Of a stretch of 64,000 bases of DNA, positions 35,046 to 46,746 are shown piece by piece. Source of the DNA: Setomelanomma holmii (lineage: Eukaryota > Ascomycota > Dothideomycetes > Pleosporales > Phaeosphaeriaceae); contig ML978256.1 of NCBI GenBank assembly GCA_010015745.1, forward strand, positions 50,093 through 114,092, given 5' to 3'. Under the pieces are notes generated by a model. The model was given only the letters and a program-made list of their open reading frames with translations. It did not search any database and had not been told where the DNA came from. The stretch's first letter is position 1; each line of letters starts with the position of its first letter. A program made the translations under genes and the position numbers.

Positions 35046-36795
35046 ATGGACGGACGTCATCCGCCGATCGGCAACATTCCTGAAGACCGAGTCCCTCAAG
35101 ACCGACCTCAAGAACAGCGAGCCTTGCCATCCATCGCTGCCCTGACGAGCAACCTGTCGCCTTCCGAGCAGAGTCCCGTCCACCTCAGACATCAATCCGA
35201 GGCTCGCGAGGCGCGAGACTCCGGCAATTGGTCCATCTCCCAGAGTAAACGTGAGTATTGACTTCAACTGTCATGCCCACGTGCATCGTCGACCTTGCCT
35301 CCAGACAGCTAACACGTGGGACCAGACTCATCTACTGTCTCCAACACCATGGGTCTTCAGCTGCAGACCCTACTGAACCCGGAGGACTCTCCGTCACGCA
35401 ACTCTGGTTTTCCTGACACGCCATCCTCCAGCAGATATCCCTCTGGGTTACCACAGGTATGGCGAATTTCGTGGTTCATGGTTTGCGACCTGACACAATT
35501 CTAGTCCCATGCACTTCCGTCGCTCAACCAAGGCTTCGACAACCGGCACAGCGTTGACGCAGTCTCGCAATTCGATTCGCGGCGCAGCAGTGTAGACAGC
35601 CGCATGAATGTCGGAATGGGTCATCTTGCCATCAGTCCACAGCAGTCGCCGTTCGACAGCCAAAATGCCTCGCGAACCTCACTGGTGTCCAACCTGCAGC
35701 AACAGCGAGGGATTACAGTCGATGCGCGCCCCAATGGCACCTCTCCTTTATCACCCCACGGTCGCAATGGAGCTCCCCGAACTGCTCATCCTCCCAGAAG
35801 GGCTCCAGTCATCAACCCCAACCCCCGAAGCGTATCAGGCATGCCTGACCCCATGGCAGCTGCGCCAACTAAAGGTTATGCCTGGGCTTTTCCAGGCGCT
35901 GAGTATGACCATGAGGACAGGAGGGCATCTAGCAGCGGTGAGTCTAGCTTAGGTCGCTCGAATGTCCCGTCGCGTCAAAACAGTTTTGCTACATCGATCA
36001 ACAGTAGCATATTCACCACAGACTCCAAGCTTCCCCCTGGACAGCAGCGCTTGGATGACGGCACGCACTCCTATTCTTATCACCAAGCTTGCTCATGCTA
36101 ATTTACTGCAGAGATAGCTACGACCCACCACCACTCCATGCAGCACCGTAGTGTCACGAGCTTGCAGAGCACCGAGCATGCTGCTGCTCTAGCTGCTGGC
36201 AGTGGAAACTACAGTCGCACGCCCGAGCTTCGCGTAAGCCACAAAATGGCAGAGAGAAAGCGAAGAAGTGAGATGAAAGGTCTCTTTGATGATCTGAACA
36301 ACATCCTACCAAACTCGCCTGGAAGCAAATCCTCCAAATGGGAAATACTTACCAAGGGTAAGTCGTGTAGATCATTGCGACAGATCATACTAACACATCA
36401 CAGCGATCGAGTACATCAGGACCTTGGCCAGATCATACGACACCGCACGCGCTGAGATTACACAGTTGCGTCCGGAGGCTCAGAACTACCGTCGAGCCCA
36501 GGAGGAGGTCGACTTATTACGCAATGAGCTGGCTACCACCTGGCACGCTCTCCGCCGTGCTGACCCTGCGAACCCGCATATCTACGGTAGTTTCACGGGT
36601 CAATTGGCTCAACAGCATGTCAACACACCCGCGCCCTCCTCCAATGTACTGCCACCTCTGCAGCATCAGCAACAACCACCGCCGCCTCCACCGCCATCTG
36701 CGGGTGGTGGTGGTTCAGGATGGTCGAATGGTTCGTCTTCGATGCAGGGAGTTGAATATGGCGGCATGCGACCTTACGAGCATCCTCATCGCTAA
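35046..36795 (+). CDS. bHLH transcription factor, Esc1-like
   Basis: Five exons: 35046-35250, 35326-35456, 35505-36060, 36112-36357 and 36404-36795, 509 residues. The bHLH domain is split by intron 4: basic region and helix 1 SHKMAERKRRSEMKGLFDDL, loop NILPNSPGSKSSKWEILTK, helix 2 AIEYIRTLARSYDTARAEI, then a leucine-zipper-like run (LRPEAQNYRRAQEEVDLLRNEL). This closely resembles fission-yeast Esc1-type factors. The N-terminal 330 residues are Ser/Pro/Gln-rich and disordered; the C-terminus has a poly-Pro/poly-Gly tract (about 36672-36715) and ends YEHPHR. Intron 3 (36061-36111) starts GC rather than GT, with a good GCTAAT branch site. DNA binding as a dimer at E-box-like sites is family inference; Esc1 relatives act in development. 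Confidence 0.88.
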
Positions 36796-38557
36796 TGCCA
36801 AAACCTGCCTTCGTCGTGAGGGCATGCTCGTTCTCCAATCTACCACATCGTGTACCATATCCTTTGTTGCATTCGCCACATCTCGCCGAACAGCGTCACA
36901 TGAAACGCATCCCGTAGTGCCGCCACCTTAATATCGTCATTTCTGTGGCCTCGTTGAACGCCTGCCAGGCCTTCTCATCTGGTTACGTCCGTCCGTTGAC
37001 CTGGGATGCAGCCCAGATTGAAATTCGGATCGCGACGATCACCGGCTTGACTTTTGCCTTCAACACATCCCCATCGCAGCCTTCTTTCCTATTCCTTTTT
37101 TCGAACGCAATTTCTGGTAAGCCGGACTCTTATGACATGGAACATGGGCGGTGTTCTTTTGAGATGGGTATCTACAAAAAGGTGTGTTCCCACCAGGGTT
37201 GGCTGTGGAACAAATGATCACTGTTGGCACTATCAAGATAATCTCCTTTATTGCTATCTGGAGGTGCATCTAATCTTGTTGGTGCGACTGGGACTTTAGT
37301 CTCGTGCGGGTGGATGATGGAGGCATTGTTACTCGCTTAGCTTGCGAAAAGCAGACACATCTACCGATAGCATCGATGTACGCATCAATGCGAAAATGCC
37401 ATTTAGTTTGGTTCATGCTTCGCAGATTAAAGTGACAGAGATGCATGCACAGTGATCAACGCAGTCGCCCCTCGCGACGACGAAGTCATTCGTGAAAATC
37501 GCCGGATCTACCCGTAAAGACACATCGTGTCTGCCACGTTTCTAACGATCGTAGATCTTCTGACGCCAAGTTTCATGCATCCGAGTGGAAATGCGATTTG
37601 GCATTCGCGTGCGCCTTCTTTGCTTTTCCCAGGTGCTATGTAAGCCACAACCACGAGGGGGGGTGGTTGGACCCCACTGATCGGCGGGTCGAAAAGGGCG
37701 ATCGACATGACTCGGCGGCCGGATGCGTGGTTGGTTTTCGGGTACTGTGCCGAGGGTGGAGGCAAGGGTATGGGCATGGGGAGGAGGGGCGAGTATCGTG
37801 ACTGGTTGGGATGGTTGGGATGATGGGGATGATATTGGGGATTTGGCATGTGATTGCTGAAGTGCATGTGGAGATTGGATGTGTAATTTATGAGATGGCA
37901 GTACTGGAAGGCTTCATACAACCATATAAGAGCGAGTTAGAACACGGTTAGCCATATCACAGATTACGATTCATGTTTTTTGTTACATCTCGTTTCCCAG
38001 GGCAGAGAGACGTGTGAGTGCACAAGGTACAGTAGTATGGCCATGGCGAAGCTGGTCAAATCACGGTGGTCATTAACCACGGATAGAAGTCCGTGTAGCT
38101 AGCTACATTGGGTAGGACTGGAGATTATATGTACCTGTATTGACACGCGGTGCCGATTTCCACATAGTAGCATAAGTTGCGGATGAAGTGACAACCTTTC
38201 CGCAGCACAAAGCAGCGTAGTACAGCGACCTTTTTGGGAGGGGGGGGGGGGTAGTTTCCTGCAAATACTCTGTAGTACTTTTGGAGACACTAGAAGCCTT
38301 GTAGTGATGATGGGATCAACGAACATGTTCTATTGCGCTGTTGTTGGTGCTGTTGCTGAAGTCTAAGACGGTCGACTCATCCACGGCTCATTCTGCTACG
38401 AGAGAGCCCAAGAGGAAGGCATTTGCAAGGCATCGACGCCGCCATGCGATGCCAGTCCAGAGAAGGAGATATATCAAGCGATAAGGTATTACAAAGTGTA
38501 TTCGGAGGCTGGACGCAACAACAAATAGATTTATCCAATCTGGTAACACGTGGCACA
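36796..38557. other. 1.8-kb interval without genes
   Basis: 3' regions of the bHLH gene (+) and of the DUF2985 gene (-). It holds a GGGATG/GGTTGG-rich simple stretch (about 37799-37850) and a run of twelve G (38240-38251). No gene is supported. Confidence 0.5.
38240..38251. repeat. G12 homopolymer
   Basis: Twelve consecutive G, preceded by GGGA, in non-coding DNA. Length is prone to sequencing error. Confidence 0.85.
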
Positions 38558-40540
38558 CTACCCACGATGGAGAATCGTATCCAAAGGATTCTTCTTCTTC
38601 TCGCCCATCTCCTTCTGCACGTGCTTCTTCTGCCCCTTTGTCATCAGACCCTTGGCCTTCAGTCCTCGCTCTTTCCTCAACTTCTTCAAGGCTTCCTCCG
38701 TAATCTCCTGCCTGAGAAGTTGCTCGACGACGAGCTTCTTGCGACTTCTCTTGTCGCCTTGCCCGATGATGATGCCGGCGGTGATGTTGCATGTAAGACT
38801 GCAAGCAAGGATCACAGCCGTCAGTGCCTTTGGACGATGCTTGTAATAAATACCCCAAGTCGTGCCACCAAGTGCACATTGAAACATGGAATGGCAATCG
38901 AGTAGGACAATGATGGTGATGAGAAGTTTGATCGAAAAGGCGTTGTGGGTGTAGGTCTCGGTTGGGCGATAGAAGGTATGCGACTTCGCAATCTTGGCCT
39001 GATGATGCTCGAGCTTTTGCTGCTCTTCTTCCGTCAGGACTGGCAGCTCTTCTTCCTCTTCTTCCTCTTCGGTTGTCTCGCCTCTCTCGATGGCCACAGA
39101 CTGGCGCGGAAGCTCGTTGTGGTCCTTTAGATCCTTCAGACCCTGTTCCTTGCGCAAACGCCACGTGCGGTGGGCGTAGAGAGCGACGTATATCATGTGG
39201 TAGGTGTCCACAATACGGAATGGGAACATGGTTATACCGACAACACAGAACAATGCTGTAAGAACCTGGTCGCAAATCTCGACAAAGTACGCCTGCCTTC
39301 CCTTGACAGATATCCAGCCGATGAGGAAGAGAACCCAGGCAGCTCCCCAGAAAGTAATCAAGAAGAAGTAAAGTGTGACAATGAAGCCAAGAGGGTTGCG
39401 CATGTAACGGCCAAAACCGCGCATAGTTCGCTTGAACTTTGCACGCTTCGAGTGCAGCACGTGTCGGACATGGTCGTCAAGTACGGCCTTCTCTTCCGCT
39501 GTCCAACCTGGCAAGGAGGCGCCGTGCGGAAGTACTGCATAGTGGTGGTCTGGGCCTTCGTCCATTGTCGACAAAGTCGAATCAATCGTGTTGGTCCTCC
39601 TCAAAGCACCGCCTCGCGCTGCACGCTCGACCTCTCCTTCCTGGCTAATCTCGGGTAGCTCATCCTCGCGTCCTTTGACTGCTGTTTCTTCATCGGATGA
39701 CTCGGAAGTTGACTGTCCGAGATCATAAGTGGGCTGACGGTTGTATAACCACGGAAGGTTAGGCAGGAAGAGTGAGTTCTGGACGTTGTTGAGTGTGGTC
39801 AGGGCAGAGATCTCAGGGTCTATACAGAGTTAGCTGGTGGCATGTGTAGAATTTGAGAAAGACCAACCGATGACATCGAGAACGTCTACCACGTTGCCGT
39901 CCATCATTCGCTCCTTCCTAACGGCAGTGCTGTGGTTGCGTCGAATGTTGAGAGCTGATAGCTGCCTCGACATGCCCTGTCTTCTTGTGCTAGGGCCGCG
40001 GGAAGGAGGTGGTCCATTTTCGGACGCAAGATAGCCGCCATTTCCCGCACGCGATCCCTCTTCAATGGGCTGCAGAGGCGTGGCCGTCAACTGGCGCCTC
40101 AGGTCGATATCATCAGAAAATAGCGCAGATGATGGAGGCCGCGGCTCTGAACTACTTCTTCTGCGGCCGGCTTGCCAGCTGTCATCGGTGGTTGGCTGTG
40201 GAGGCGGAGGAGACTGTGACGGGACCACGTTTTGCGCCGACGGTCTCCGGATCCTTATCGAAGAGCTGCGCAGCCTTTGTGAGGGCGATCGCTGAGGGTT
40301 TGCAGCTTGCGCTGGGGGTTGCGGAACGGGCGTCCGTGTTGTTGTTGTTGTTGTAATGGTCGGATGTGTGACGGTTGTTGTGTGTGGCCCACTTTGAAAG
40401 TCATGAACTTGGGTTGTTCCTTGCGGCGTTGTTGTGGTGTGCGCTGTTGTGGTCCCGTGCGGCCCATGAGTGGTGGTAGTGGTAGTCGAGGCCGTCGACG
40501 GCCCCACGGGCTGGCCGCGGTTGCCTTGGTTTGGGTCCAT
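38558..40540 (-). CDS. DUF2985-type integral membrane protein
   Basis: Exons 40540-39868 and 39819-38558 (48-nt intron, phase 1), 644 residues. The N-terminus is a disordered Thr/His/Pro-rich region of about 110 residues with threonine runs, followed by Ser/Arg-rich sequence. The second exon carries the membrane core: RNPLGFIVTLYFFLITFWGAAWVLFLIGWI, a second segment ALFCVVGITMFPFRIV, a Glu-rich loop (about 39030-39080), then two further segments (SIKLLITIIVLLDC; ALTAVILACSLTCNITAGIII). It ends in a Lys-rich tail. The RNPLGF...FWGAAWVLF block is what I recall for DUF2985 proteins, which are widespread in ascomycetes with no assigned function. Membrane location is clear; the job is unknown. Confidence 0.82.
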
Positions 40541-41427
40541 TGCTACACAGCATGCGTCTCCGAGCCAGCTGGGAGAATTTGCCTAGGAGTGAAGGTTCGG
40601 CGTCGAGTCGCGGCGCCGCGAGAAAGATGTATGCGCTTAGCAAGCTCCGGGGACACCGGCGCCGGCTTAGTTCATTGTTCAGTCAGCAGATTGGGTGCAG
40701 ATGCAGATCAGCAATAGATTTAGGAGTCGCCAGAACAGGAAAGACGAAAGGTGGCGTCGAGATGCTTGCGATTTCGAAGAATATGTGATAATTCGTGAAG
40801 ATGAGGAATGCGACGACTGCAAATGTTTCACTTGGTCGAGCCTTGACCTTTTGTCAGCGGGTGCGAGCTTCTGCCGCGCGTTGCCGAATCCCATGCAATC
40901 CATGCAATGATCTGCAGTCGGCGGCCGCATGGAAGCCACAAACTCTGGGCGTTCTCCAAAGCAAACTTGAAAGCTGGTCCTCTGTCGGTGACCAAGCGTT
41001 GATGTGAATAGCCGTTTGCGAGTATTCATCTGATCGCGCCATTCAATGACCAATACTGCAGAGATGTTGGCAGCAGTCCATACGCACACTCTTCTTGGTC
41101 TTCCACAATGGTAATGGATCCTCTGAACAGAGCATGTCCTTCCTCTATTCACCATCCGCATGTATCATGAACGGATCACGGCAAAGTTATGATCCGGGTG
41201 GCCTTACTGGCAGTTTGTGCTTCCCCACGGGAATTGGACGCCATTCAATCCGCCTCGTGCTGAATGCGACGGACCACCAACCTTCCCTGTTTCGAAATAG
41301 CGGCGGTCTTGGCTGACGCAGTTGGACCCTGAGCTGGCCATAGGGCTGTACCTGAGCTGGGACGTCTTTTCTTCCTTCGCACCTAAATTGTATATTTGTG
41401 TATTATTATTATTATTCCCTGCAAATC
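40541..41427. promoter_or_regulatory. shared DUF2985/PPX1 upstream region
   Basis: An 887-bp gap between divergent starts. No gene is seen. A (TTA)5-like microsatellite lies at about 41399-41416, just before the PPX1 ATG. Confidence 0.45.
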
Positions 41428-42837
41428 ATGAAGGCGCTGCGACAGCTCATTTCCGCATTCCTTGCGGCGACACCAGCTGTCGCGATGCCGCAGAACCAGC
41501 TCCCGAAGCAGACTATCCTGGGCACAGCTGGCAGAGTCAAACCAGCTGGAGTCGGGCACTTCAGCGAGTGGAGTCGGGCGACAAAGAAAGCATTCTTGGT
41601 CGACTGGCAGGCTGGGAAAGCTTCGGAATGGACAATCGTCGAGGGCAACGAGGGTGGAGACCTGGACAGCATGACCGCGGCCTTGACCTGGGCCTACCAC
41701 CTCGACCACATCTCAGAGAACTCGTCTCATCCAATCAAGGCAATCGCATTGCTTCAAACACTGTCGCACGCTCTAGACCTACGTCCCGAGAATAAGCTGG
41801 CTCTGGACAACTCCCAGATGACGCCCGGCCACGAGGACCTCCTGACAATGGACGAGCTGCCCGAGGATCCAGAGACCTTGGCCAGCAAGCTGAAGGGCAT
41901 AGTGCTTGTAGATCATGCAGAACCTTTGCGAAAATGGAGTCACGCGAACATCATATCTATCTTCGACCATCACAAGGATCGCGGCACGGCGCCCGAGGCC
42001 AAGCCACGCATCTTCGAGATAGCAGCAAGTTGCACCACCCTTGTGGCTCGCCAGATGCTCGACGAGCTGGAAAAGTTGGACGAAGAGTACCACATGCCGC
42101 ACGAACTTCTCGAACTCGTCCTCAGCGCAATCTCAATTGACTCAGGCGGTCTGACCAGTGACAAGACCACCAAGGCCGACATCGAGACCTCGAAACGCGT
42201 GCTGGCACGAAGTGCTTGGGCTAAGAAGGATCTTAAAGATGTGATGGAAGACCTGGATGATCAACTCAGCTCGGCACAGAAGGACATCGATCACCTTGAC
42301 CTACGTGATTTGCTTCGACGAGACTGGAAAGGCGATCTGATTGACACGCCGTCACCACGCACTCCGACCGTTAGCCTCGGTTTCGCGTCAGTGCCATACT
42401 CGATGGACGAGCAGATCTTGAAGACGGATTTCGCCGAGCTATTTGACTGGTTCGCGGTGCATGCGGTACGTACTCTCCTATGCTCAAAATGTAGCACACT
42501 AACTCATCTTTCACAGGCCTGGACAGCCGAAGCTGGCGTCGACATCTCCATCACCCTCAACAAATATAAGAAGCACCACAAAGACGGCTCGAAAGAAAAG
42601 ATCCGCGAAATCGTGCTCACAGTCCGCGACGACGTTCGCATTGATCAAGACCAGGCCGACTCGCTGTTCAAGACTGTCAAGGACGCCCTGGAAAACAACA
42701 GTGAGGGCATTGAGCTCACACCTTGGCATCGTGCGGATGAGCTATCGAATAGGCAGATGGTGTGGACGCACAAGAGCAATGCGGGGAGGAAGATCATTCG
42801 ACCTATTGTCGAAGATGCGGTAATTGGATGGGATTAA
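41428..42837 (+). CDS. PPX1: exopolyphosphatase-like DHH-family phosphoesterase
   Basis: Probably removes terminal phosphates from polyphosphate, or cleaves another phosphoanhydride. DHH superfamily, yeast Ppx1 type. The continuous frame hides a 51-nt intron, 42466-42516 (GTACGT donor, TTCACAG acceptor, in frame and stop-free). Spliced exons 41428-42465 and 42517-42837 give 452 residues. Metal-binding motifs: GNEGGDLDSMTAAL (motif I), VDHAEP (motif II), FDHHKDRG (the DHH motif) and SIDSGGLTSDKTT (motif IV), followed by a C-terminal DHHA2-like domain. The N-terminus MKALRQLISAFLAATPAVAMP is weakly hydrophobic and could be a short signal or mitochondrial presequence. I start at ATG 41428, since the codons upstream are the TAT microsatellite. 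Confidence 0.9.
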   Translation: MKALRQLISAFLAATPAVAMPQNQLPKQTILGTAGRVKPAGVGHFSEWSRATKKAFLVDWQAGKASEWTIVEGNEGGDLDSMTAALTWAYHLDHISENSSHPIKAIALLQTLSHALDLRPENKLALDNSQMTPGHEDLLTMDELPEDPETLASKLKGIVLVDHAEPLRKWSHANIISIFDHHKDRGTAPEAKPRIFEIAASCTTLVARQMLDELEKLDEEYHMPHELLELVLSAISIDSGGLTSDKTTKADIETSKRVLARSAWAKKDLKDVMEDLDDQLSSAQKDIDHLDLRDLLRRDWKGDLIDTPSPRTPTVSLGFASVPYSMDEQILKTDFAELFDWFAVHAVRTLLCSKCSTLTHLSQAWTAEAGVDISITLNKYKKHHKDGSKEKIREIVLTVRDDVRIDQDQADSLFKTVKDALENNSEGIELTPWHRADELSNRQMVWTHKSNAGRKIIRPIVEDAVIGWD

Positions 42838-44013
42838 GCTGGCCTTGAACCCGGTCCTGTAGATGTAAGCGACTTCGTATATGATCAGTGTATATTTGTA
42901 AAACTTACGTCTCACCGGAGCGAGCCACGGCCCCTTCAGACTCAAGTCGCGATGTGAATGTAACTCACAGCATACACTGATTCCTCTGCAGCACAAGGGA
43001 ATGTAAGAGGCCGAAGGTGTCGATGTGCGCATTTTGCCACCGTCGTGACATGAACATCTTGATGTTCAGATGTCTCCATTGTTTGAACGTCTCCATCGCT
43101 GCCGAGCACGAAGATCAAGACTCAAGAGACGCGTATAGAGCAGTCTTGCAGTGTTGCATACATCCATTACACACAGGCGCTACGAGCCTACTAAGTACAA
43201 TCCGAGTCCTTTGGTATGATCTAGGCATGCTTTGGCACGTGGCGGCTAAGTTTACTCTTCAGATCTAGGAGAGATTTTGCATCTTTCACCAATACCTCCA
43301 AGGCCAGGCGATAGTAATTGACCAGACTCCAGCATGGGTGCTCAAGAGGCGGACTTGGCTATTTCAAAATCACAGCGAAGGTGGACTCTATATAAATTCA
43401 CCTGAGTTTGAGGTTGGCGATTTAGGAGTATGTTTTAGGTTGAGGACAGACAGGTGTCTCGATCTGCATGATTTGTGGGGGTGTGTGTCGAGGTAGAGAG
43501 TGAGCTGGTGATGCGCGATTTGGTGCAGCACAGGCACATTTACCGTTTGTCGAGCGCACCAACAACGCCGAAGCCGACGAGATGAGCGGTCCAAAACGAC
43601 AACGACGATAGAGCCTGTATAGAGTCAGCGTAGGATGGCAGTGTTGAAGGATGATGACAAGTCAGGCAAGCACAAGTATCAAAGCAGTAGTGGAGCGAGC
43701 GAGCTCAAGCGAAAGTGTCATTCATTCATAACTTCGTAACAATCATTGAGTACAAAAACCAACCAAAGCCAAAACCAACAAACAACAAACCACAACTCGA
43801 CCCTAGCCTCCACCCGGCTATGTTGGAACCCAGTGGGAGCCAGCCCCGAAGGGCGGCTGCTACCAGCTGGGAACCTCAAGCCTGGGTGGAGGGTTCGGGG
43901 AGGGCAGGCTGTCAGAAAGAAAAGAAAAGAAATACCAAAACTCCATGACTTCCAGTTACGAACGAATTCCAAGTGGGTATCAAACGCCAAAAAGTGCCAA
44001 CCAGTCGTGCCGC
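42838..44013. other. 1.2-kb interval without genes
   Basis: Convergent 3' ends of the phosphatase and borealin genes. An A/C-rich simple stretch lies at about 43752-43800 (CCAAAACCAACAAACAAC). No gene is supported. Confidence 0.5.
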
Positions 44014-44737
44014 TCAGTAACGCTCTCTTGGGCGGGTTGCGGGTTTCGCCGCCGGCTTCTGCCGAGCATTGTTGTTCTTTGGTGACAAGATCTGAGCAGC
44101 AGCGGGTTTCTGCCGAGAAGCAGCTCGTGTGGTTCTGGTAGTTGCTGCTGGCTTGGTAGCAGCAGGTGCTGGCTTCTGCGTGGCGGCACGGACTCGCTTC
44201 TTCGGGACATCGAGCTCTGCATTCTCCTTGTCTTCGCTAGACATGTCATCGCTGGACCGCTTCTTATTGCGGGTGGTGGTGGCTGTCTGCTTGGGAGCGG
44301 CCTTGGGGACAGCTGGCTTGTTGGTGGCAGGTGCGGCTCGGGCCTTGCGTGTGACAGGCGCAGGCGCTTTCTCTGGGGTGGGCGCTTTCTTTGGCGCAGG
44401 TGCTTTCTTCAGTGCGGTGGCGGTCTTGAGTGGTGCGGCAGTTGTCTTTGGGGGTGCGGATTTGACATGCGCTGGCTTGGGTACTTGGAGCACGAGATCG
44501 ACTAGTCGAGTCTGTCGCTGCGCAATTTGGACGCGATTGATGCGTCGTTCGAGTCGATCTCTGAGACTGGCGCATTGGGCTTCGCACATGGCTCGTAGCT
44601 TCTCCTGGCGATTCTTGACTGCGATTGACGCGTTAGCAACTGCCTCAGGAGTGTCAGATGGCAGGAGACTCACGTTCGAGCTCTAGGTTGGCGATCATTG
44701 CGGCTTTCGCCTCTTCGGTGAGAGTGAGCTTGGCCAT
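44014..44737 (-). CDS. borealin N-terminal domain protein (Nbl1-like)
   Basis: Chromosomal passenger complex subunit that bundles with INCENP and survivin to place Aurora B. Exons 44737-44674 and 44618-44014 (55-nt intron, phase 1), 222 residues. Exon 1 gives MAKLTLTEEAKAAMIANLEL; splicing continues ELKNRQEKLRAMCEAQCASL RDRLERRINRV, a coiled coil typical of the borealin N-terminus. The remainder is a low-complexity Ala/Pro/Lys tail (KKAPAPKKAPTPEKAPAP) with a SSDDMSSEDKENAELDVPKKR patch, likely disordered and nuclear-localising. The tail makes it longer than yeast Nbl1 (about 70 residues). Divergent from RPN10. Confidence 0.85.
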
Positions 44738-45299
44738 TGTTTACGCGTAAATACTGGCGACGAGAGGGTAGAATTGGGGCGTCAAGATGCTTCTGATGAG
44801 GGCGATGAGGCGTCTGATGTGAGTCGCGTAGTAGACAAGTCTGAGTCGCAGCTGCTGCAGATACAGTGATTGATGGCTCTTGTGTTGGGGAGTGTAAAGA
44901 AGAAGGAGCGTAGGACGCGAGGGAACGGCTTAAGAGCAGACGCGCGCTAGACGCGCTTGCCAAGAGATCACTCCAACGCGCCTTGAGATCACACTCGCAG
45001 CTCGGAGCGCAGAAAGTGGTAGAATCGCGTAGAACACCAGATGTACTATGGAGGTACGCAGCGCAATTCAGTTTGGACCGACAAAGAGCACACAAACTCG
45101 AAATCATGATATAAGGATCGTGAGTAATGGCGTTTGAGATCGCTGCAGATCACGAATCGCGCAGCCGCGCGCTTCACGTGACTCACAAGCTCCGAGCGGC
45201 GATTGCTTGTGGACCTCCGACGCTACCTGCCTGAGCTCATCATCGCCCACTGCCTCACGCCCTCACTTTCTTCTCATATACCCCACAATCACCGTCAAG
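44738..45299. promoter_or_regulatory. shared borealin/RPN10 promoter region
   Basis: A 562-bp divergent gap. No gene is seen. CT-rich sequence near 45240-45297 precedes the RPN10 ATG. Confidence 0.5.
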
Positions 45300-46295
45300 A
45301 TGGTGTTGGAAGCTTCTATGATAGTGTACGCTCACCCTGCATCTCAGCTTCTAGCAGCGCTAACAGGAACAGTGTCGACAACAGCGAAGCGAGCAGAAAT
45401 GGCGACTACGTACCCTCACGGTGGGAAGCACAACAAGATGCTGTCAACTTGATCTTCTCCGCAAAGACTGGCGCGAACCCGGAGTCTTCAGTTGGCTTGA
45501 TGAGCATGGGCGGCAGCACCCCAGAAATCCTCACGACTCTCACGACAGACATCGGCAAGATCCTCGATGGGCTGCATAGGACGAAGATAAAGGGCAGTTC
45601 ACATTTCGTGACCGGCATCAACGTCGCGGCTGTAGGTTATGCTGAGTGATCTTAAGCAACCATGCGCTGACTAAGGACTCTAGCTGGCACTCAAACACAG
45701 GCAGAACAAGTCACAGAAGCAACGGGTAGTCATATTCAACTGCAGCCCGATCGAGGAAGATGAGAAGAACTTGATTAAGCTGGCGAAGAAGATGAAGAAA
45801 AGCGGTATCAGCATCGACATCGTAGCGTTCGGAGAGCTCAGCGACGACACCACAAAGAAGCTCCAAGCCTTTAGCGACAACGTACAGAGCGCCGAAGGGT
45901 CGTACCTTGCCACCATTCCTCCAAGCGCAAATCTTCTCAGCGACTCGCTCATCTCGACACCATTACTAGGCGGCGATGGCACGTCTGGTGCGGGAGGTGC
46001 GGGAGGATCGGGCGGCGAAGGTGGAGCTTCCGGCGGCAACGACTTCGAGTTTGGCGTAGATCCATCAGTTGACCCCGAGCTGGCACTGGCGCTGAGGATG
46101 AGTTTTGAGGAGGAGAAGGCGCGGCAGGACAAAGACAAGAAGGCGAAGGAGGCTGCAGAAGGCAAAACGGAGCTCGAGCCAGTGGCAGAGGGCGATGAAA
46201 AGCAACCGCTGCTTGACGACCAAGGTCAGCCCAGCGGCAGTGGCAGCAAGGACAAGAAGAAGGACGATGGTGCGGACAAGATGGACACCGCATGA
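45300..46295 (+). CDS. RPN10: 26S proteasome ubiquitin receptor Rpn10
   Basis: Regulatory-particle subunit that binds polyubiquitin chains. Exons 45300-45325, 45373-45631 and 45684-46295 (introns 47 and 52 nt, phases 2 and 0), 298 residues. The tiny first exon encodes MVLEASMI and half a codon. Splicing restores the VWA start MIVVDNSEASRNGDY. The VWA domain continues through GLMSMGGSTPEILTTLT and NLIKLAKKMKKSGISIDIVAFGE. After a Gly-rich linker (about 45967-46035) comes the ubiquitin-interacting motif DPELALALRMSFEEEKARQ, then a Lys/Asp-rich tail. Start choice is forced by the conserved MVLEA N-terminus. Confidence 0.97.
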
Positions 46296-46746
46296 GCACA
46301 GTCACGAACATGGACACGGTGTCAGATCGGCTGGAGGAGCTTAAGAAGCCATGATTAGAGCATCTACGGCGTCTTCTGTATGACTAGAGCTGGATCGACC
46401 ACAGGGTTTGAGACGAACCAATGAATCATAATGATCATGCTGCAACAGGTTACTTCGTTCCAACGGACGCCCACGTGAGCATGAATAGTGTTGTATGCTC
46501 CTATTCAGCGCACGCCCTTCGAATCTCGTTCGTCGCATGTGCAGCCTCCTATAGCTGCTCACCAAACTTGAGGTTCTTGTCTCCATAGGAGCAGTTGTCG
46601 GCCCTAAAGAAGTGCTTAAGAGTACTGGCTCGTTAGGTCCCACCCTCTTTCCTGGTAGGGAGTTATTGGCCCGTGTCCGTCTCCCAGCCGATGATCCTTC
46701 TATGGTCCTATGATACTCTTCGCGAGTCGTCGACATGACCAATACT
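46296..46746. other. intergenic, convergent 3' ends
   Basis: Tail regions of RPN10 (+) and TRS23 (-). No further gene is seen. Confidence 0.5.

Noticed and set aside
38240..38251. G12 run as a possible G-quadruplex regulator
   Set aside because: It is a single homopolymer run with length uncertainty; no spaced G tracts around it form a clear quadruplex pattern.
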